Source: Balneolaceae bacterium | Lineage (GTDB): Bacteria > Bacteroidota > Rhodothermia > Balneolales > Balneolaceae | Direction: 5' to 3' | DNA: 9,442 bases | Assembly: GCA_003555185.1 (NCBI GenBank) | Contig: PWFZ01000178.1 | Location: 1-9,442, forward strand | Notes under the pieces: model-generated | Told to the model about the DNA's origin: nothing | The model's input: only the letters and a program-made list of their open reading frames with translations | The model's database searches: none | Program-made: the position numbers and the translations under genes | Shown here: positions 7,371-9,442 of the stretch, piece by piece | Numbering within the stretch: position 1 is the stretch's first letter | Layout of the letters: every line of letters begins with the position of its first letter

Positions 7371-8105
7371 ATGAAACGAACGCATAATATACTTATCACC
7401 CGCGAAATTACAGATGATCAGCTTGCTCTTGCTCAGGATCTGGGTTTAAACGTATTGGTGGAGCCGGCTATTGAAATCGAATTCCGGGATAACTGGTTGT
7501 CTGTTCAGTCTGTTTTAAAAGAAGCAGATACACCGGTATTTGTTTTTACAAGCCAAAATGGTGTGGAAGCTTTTGATCGTTTTCGGAAGGCAGGAGTCGA
7601 ATTCCCCGAGAAAATGCTGGTGTATGCAGTGGGTGAAAAATCAGCCAAACGACTTAAAGAGATTGGAGTCGATGCTATAATCCCCGAAAAACAGACAGGC
7701 GTAGGATTAGCGGGAAAAATAATCAGTGATTTAGAAGGCTCAGATGAAATAAATAATCCTACGGTTCTCCATTTTTGTGGGGATCGCAGGCGTGATGAGC
7801 TTCGGCAACTGCTCACAGAAGCTGAATTTACGGTTAAGGATGTTGTGGTCTATAAAACAGTTCTGAAGCAGATGGAATTTCGTGATGCGAACTATGATGC
7901 AGTTCTGTTTTTTAGCCCAAGCGCGGTACAGGCATATCGCGAAGGCGGTGGTTTTCGAAGAGGAAAACACCCTGAGTTATTTGCTATCGGTACAACTACG
8001 GCAGAGGAATTAAGCATTGAGTCAGGCAGACATGTACACATTTCCCCAAAACCGGGCACAGAAACCCTATTAAAATTCACTGCGCAATTTTTGAATGATG
8101 GTTAA
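7371..8105 (+). CDS. hemD: Uroporphyrinogen-III synthase
   Basis: HemD cyclises hydroxymethylbilane to uroporphyrinogen III with inversion of ring D. The family is poorly conserved, but this 244-residue protein shows its pattern: ILITRE (7-12) at the first strand, FTSQNGVEAF (59-68), AVGEKSAKRL (86-95), a VVYKT strand with Tyr161 at the position of the family's conserved tyrosine, FFSPSAVQAY (180-189) and AIGTTTAEEL (205-214). It has two alpha/beta domains joined by a two-strand linker and no methyltransferase fusion. It follows hemC after 102 bp, a wider gap than those upstream. One base after its stop codon begins the inverted-repeat unit that carries the DUF559 gene. The start is supported because the conserved first strand begins at residue 7. 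Confidence 0.92.
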   Translation: MKRTHNILITREITDDQLALAQDLGLNVLVEPAIEIEFRDNWLSVQSVLKEADTPVFVFTSQNGVEAFDRFRKAGVEFPEKMLVYAVGEKSAKRLKEIGVDAIIPEKQTGVGLAGKIISDLEGSDEINNPTVLHFCGDRRRDELRQLLTEAEFTVKDVVVYKTVLKQMEFRDANYDAVLFFSPSAVQAYREGGGFRRGKHPELFAIGTTTAEELSIESGRHVHISPKPGTETLLKFTAQFLNDG

Positions 8106-8106
8106 A

Positions 8107-8153
8107 GTCCCCCTTTGAAGGGGGAGGCGAACAGAGTGAGCGGGGGATGATGA
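8107..8153. repeat. Left composite inverted repeat of the DUF559 unit
   Basis: TCCCCCTT (8108-8115) and AAGGGGGA (8118-8125) form a local hairpin. A 15-nt spacer then leads to CGGGGGATGATGA. With the next C, the spacer segment GCGAACAGAGTGAGC (8127-8141) can fold as GC and AC paired with GT and GC around two adjacent G-A mismatches and an AGA loop. The hairpin has no T-tail, so terminator function is not supported. Confidence 0.85.
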
Positions 8154-8183
8154 AGGATTTAGCTACTACTCATATTTAGCTTA

Positions 8184-8585
8184 ATGATAAAAGTCAGTAA
8201 AATGACTACTAACAAAAACCTTTATTACAATAAGAGTCTAAAGGAATTAGCACGTGAGCTAAGAAAGAGTTCTACCAAATCAGAAGTTCGTATATGGACA
8301 GAACTACTAAGAGCCAAAAACACCGGCTATACATTTTTAAGGCAGCGGCCTGTTCTAAATTACATCGCCGATTTTCTGTGTAAAGAGCTTAAATTAATCA
8401 TTGAACTGGATGGATTTTCGCATCAATTTGAACAGCAGTGGAAAAAGGATAAGAAGCGACAAGAAGAACTTGAGTCAGCAGGATTTAAAATTTTACGCTT
8501 TACTGACGATGAAGTGATGGATGATATTCGAAATGTTGAAAGTGAAATTATGTATTGGATTGAAAAACGTAATGACCAGATTTAA
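8184..8585 (+). CDS. DUF559 family protein, Vsr-like restriction-endonuclease fold
   Basis: This 133-residue protein belongs to DUF559 (PF04480 by memory), small proteins with a PD-(D/E)XK-type fold related to very-short-patch repair endonucleases. It shows the family order: NLYYNKSLKELARELR (12-27), TKSEVRIWTELLR (31-43), FLRQRPV (51-57), then Asp63 and Glu74-Leu-Asp76-Gly77, which match the D...ExD catalytic pattern, and His80. A charged helix (about 85-99) and an ILRFTDDEV strand-turn (103-111) complete the fold. The active site looks intact. Met7 (position 8202) fits the family's usual N-terminus as well as Met1, and no Shine-Dalgarno sequence decides between them. It has no link to haem chemistry. 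It sits in the hem cluster within an inverted-repeat unit, so it is probably an insertion. Its biological role is not established. Confidence 0.85.
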   Translation: MIKVSKMTTNKNLYYNKSLKELARELRKSSTKSEVRIWTELLRAKNTGYTFLRQRPVLNYIADFLCKELKLIIELDGFSHQFEQQWKKDKKRQEELESAGFKILRFTDDEVMDDIRNVESEIMYWIEKRNDQI

Positions 8586-8631
8586 GCATCTTATGAGCAA
8601 GAGCAAAATTTGAAAATAGAACGATACTCAG

Positions 8632-8689
8632 TCATCATCCCCCGGTATAAACGCTGAACGCGTTTATACGTCCCCCTTCCAAGGGGGAC
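8632..8689. repeat. Right composite inverted repeat of the DUF559 unit
   Basis: This is the mirror image of the left end. TCATCATCCCCCG (8632-8644) comes first, then a perfect 10-bp stem (GTATAAACGC at 8645-8654, loop TGAAC, GCGTTTATAC at 8660-8669), then TCCCCCTT (8671-8678) paired with AAGGGGGA (8681-8688). The inner and outer arms match the left end, but the middle hairpin has a different sequence and length. Only 37 bp separate it from the hemE start. Confidence 0.85.
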
Positions 8690-8726
8690 ATTTTAACAAC
8701 TAATTTATATAAGCAAAAAAACACAA

Positions 8727-9442
8727 ATGAACCACGATTTCCCAAAACTAAAAAATGATCTTTTTCTGCGTGCACTTAAAGGAGAAGAAGTAGAACGCCC
8801 TCCTGTGTGGATGATGCGTCAGGCCGGACGATATTTGCCGCAATACATGGTTTTACGCAAGAAATATACATTTTTTGAGCGTGTGGAAACCCCGGAGCTA
8901 GCCTGTGAAATTACCCTTCAGCCAATTGACGAACTAGAGCCGGACGCAGCTATCATTTTCTCTGATATTTTAACGGTGCCGCAAGCGCTGGGGATTGATG
9001 TGGATTTGGTAAAGGGAAAAGGACCGGTTTTGGGGAATCCCATAAGAACGGTTGATGATGCTTTTGCCATTTTAGCAGAAGATGTACCTGAAAAACTAAG
9101 CCATGTGATGGACGCCATCACGTTAACCCGAAAAGAGCTCAACGGAAGAGTTCCTCTAATCGGATTTGCCGGTGCTCCATGGACACTCTTTTGTTACATG
9201 GTGCAGGGCGAAGGTTCGAAAACATTTGATAAAGCGAAGGCTTTTCTCTTTCAGCACCCCGATGCAGCCCGACACGTTATGAAAGAGCTGACTAAAGCGA
9301 CCATCGACTATTTACAAGCCCAGGTGAAAGCCGGCGCTCAAACCGTTCAGCTGTTTGATTCATGGTCAGGTCTGTTAAGCCCGGATGATTTTAACGAATG
9401 GGCACTTCCATACCTTATTGAAATTTGTCAGTCTATTAAAGA
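8727..9442 (+). CDS. hemE: Uroporphyrinogen decarboxylase (3' end beyond window)
   Basis: HemE removes four acetate carboxyl groups from uroporphyrinogen III to give coproporphyrinogen III. The frame is open from the ATG to the window end, giving 238 residues of a family that is usually about 340-350, so roughly the last third is missing because of the window edge. Signatures are PVWMMRQAGRYLP (26-38) with Arg31 and Arg35, IIFSDIL (76-82) with catalytic Asp80, GAPWTLFCYMV (149-159) with Tyr157, and QLFDSWSG (208-215) with Ser212. All key residues visible here are present. The start is placed by conserved spacing to the arginine motif; the leader ACACAA has no Shine-Dalgarno sequence. The gene is downstream of the DUF559 unit, so it may need read-through of the hairpins or a promoter of its own. 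Confidence 0.96.
   Translation, partial: MNHDFPKLKNDLFLRALKGEEVERPPVWMMRQAGRYLPQYMVLRKKYTFFERVETPELACEITLQPIDELEPDAAIIFSDILTVPQALGIDVDLVKGKGPVLGNPIRTVDDAFAILAEDVPEKLSHVMDAITLTRKELNGRVPLIGFAGAPWTLFCYMVQGEGSKTFDKAKAFLFQHPDAARHVMKELTKATIDYLQAQVKAGAQTVQLFDSWSGLLSPDDFNEWALPYLIEICQSIK

Larger units (their letters stand above)
8107..8689. mobile_element. Candidate inverted-repeat-bounded element with DUF559 gene
   Basis: A 583-bp unit between hemD and hemE begins and ends with matching composite inverted repeats. The outer arms are 19 bp (8107-8125 against 8671-8689, one or two mismatches in the hairpin loop). The inner arms CGGGGGATGATGA (8141-8153) and TCATCATCCCCCG (8632-8644) match perfectly over 13 bp. 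The only gene inside encodes a DUF559 nuclease-like protein. I see no clear target-site duplication: the left flank is TTAAA and the right flank is ATTTTAA. Removing the unit would leave hemD and hemE about 38 bp apart, a normal operon spacing, which supports a late insertion. Whether it moves, and by which enzyme, is unknown. It is not an IS element of a family I recognise. Confidence 0.6.

Noticed and set aside
3982..7970. Several open frames of 60-139 codons on the minus strand inside the hem genes
   Set aside because: They lie opposite strongly conserved genes, show no recognisable motifs and have the composition of antisense shadows.
8108..8125. Rho-independent terminator after hemD
   Set aside because: The stem is strong but no T-run follows on either strand, and the same hairpin appears in mirrored form at the other end of the DUF559 unit, so it belongs to the repeat.
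8107..8689. CRISPR array or toxin-antitoxin pair around the DUF559 gene
   Set aside because: There are only two inverted, not direct, repeat units and no spacers; only one gene is present, with no antitoxin-like partner.

Overview
The window carries ten protein genes at moderate GC. Most of it is a haem (tetrapyrrole) biosynthesis cluster. Gene order, near-absence of Shine-Dalgarno sequences, AT-rich leaders and the divergent style of the enzymes fit a member of the Bacteroidota/FCB assemblage, most likely a Balneolota-type marine or halophilic bacterium. That placement is inference from memory of family style, not from a search.

Layout. 1-153: non-coding DNA with two identical 40-bp direct repeats and overlapping small inverted repeats. 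154-948 (minus): classical short-chain dehydrogenase/reductase. 949-1069: divergent promoter region. 1070-3168 (plus): OmpR/PhoB-type response regulator and membrane histidine kinase, overlapping by ATGA. 3165-3779 (minus): a divergent aquaporin-family channel whose stop codon overlaps the kinase stop codon. 3780-3975: divergent leader. 3976-9442 (plus): hemH, hemA, hemC, hemD, then a 583-bp inverted-repeat-bounded unit carrying a DUF559 nuclease-like gene, then hemE, which is cut by the window end.

How the genes work together. HemA commits glutamyl-tRNA to the pathway. HemC and HemD turn porphobilinogen into uroporphyrinogen III, HemE decarboxylates it to coproporphyrinogen III, and HemH inserts iron. 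hemL and hemB are not in this window and must lie elsewhere. hemH-hemA are 3 bp apart and hemA-hemC overlap, so these are probably co-transcribed; hemD follows after 102 bp.

The most interesting parts are: (1) the DUF559 gene between hemD and hemE, enclosed by composite inverted repeats made of nested hairpins, which looks like a small mobile or repeat-associated nuclease element; (2) a ferrochelatase with an internal five-cysteine insertion that probably binds a [2Fe-2S] cluster; (3) a porphobilinogen deaminase lacking one of the paired arginines near the cofactor; (4) an aquaporin-like channel lacking the selectivity-filter arginine after the second NPA motif.
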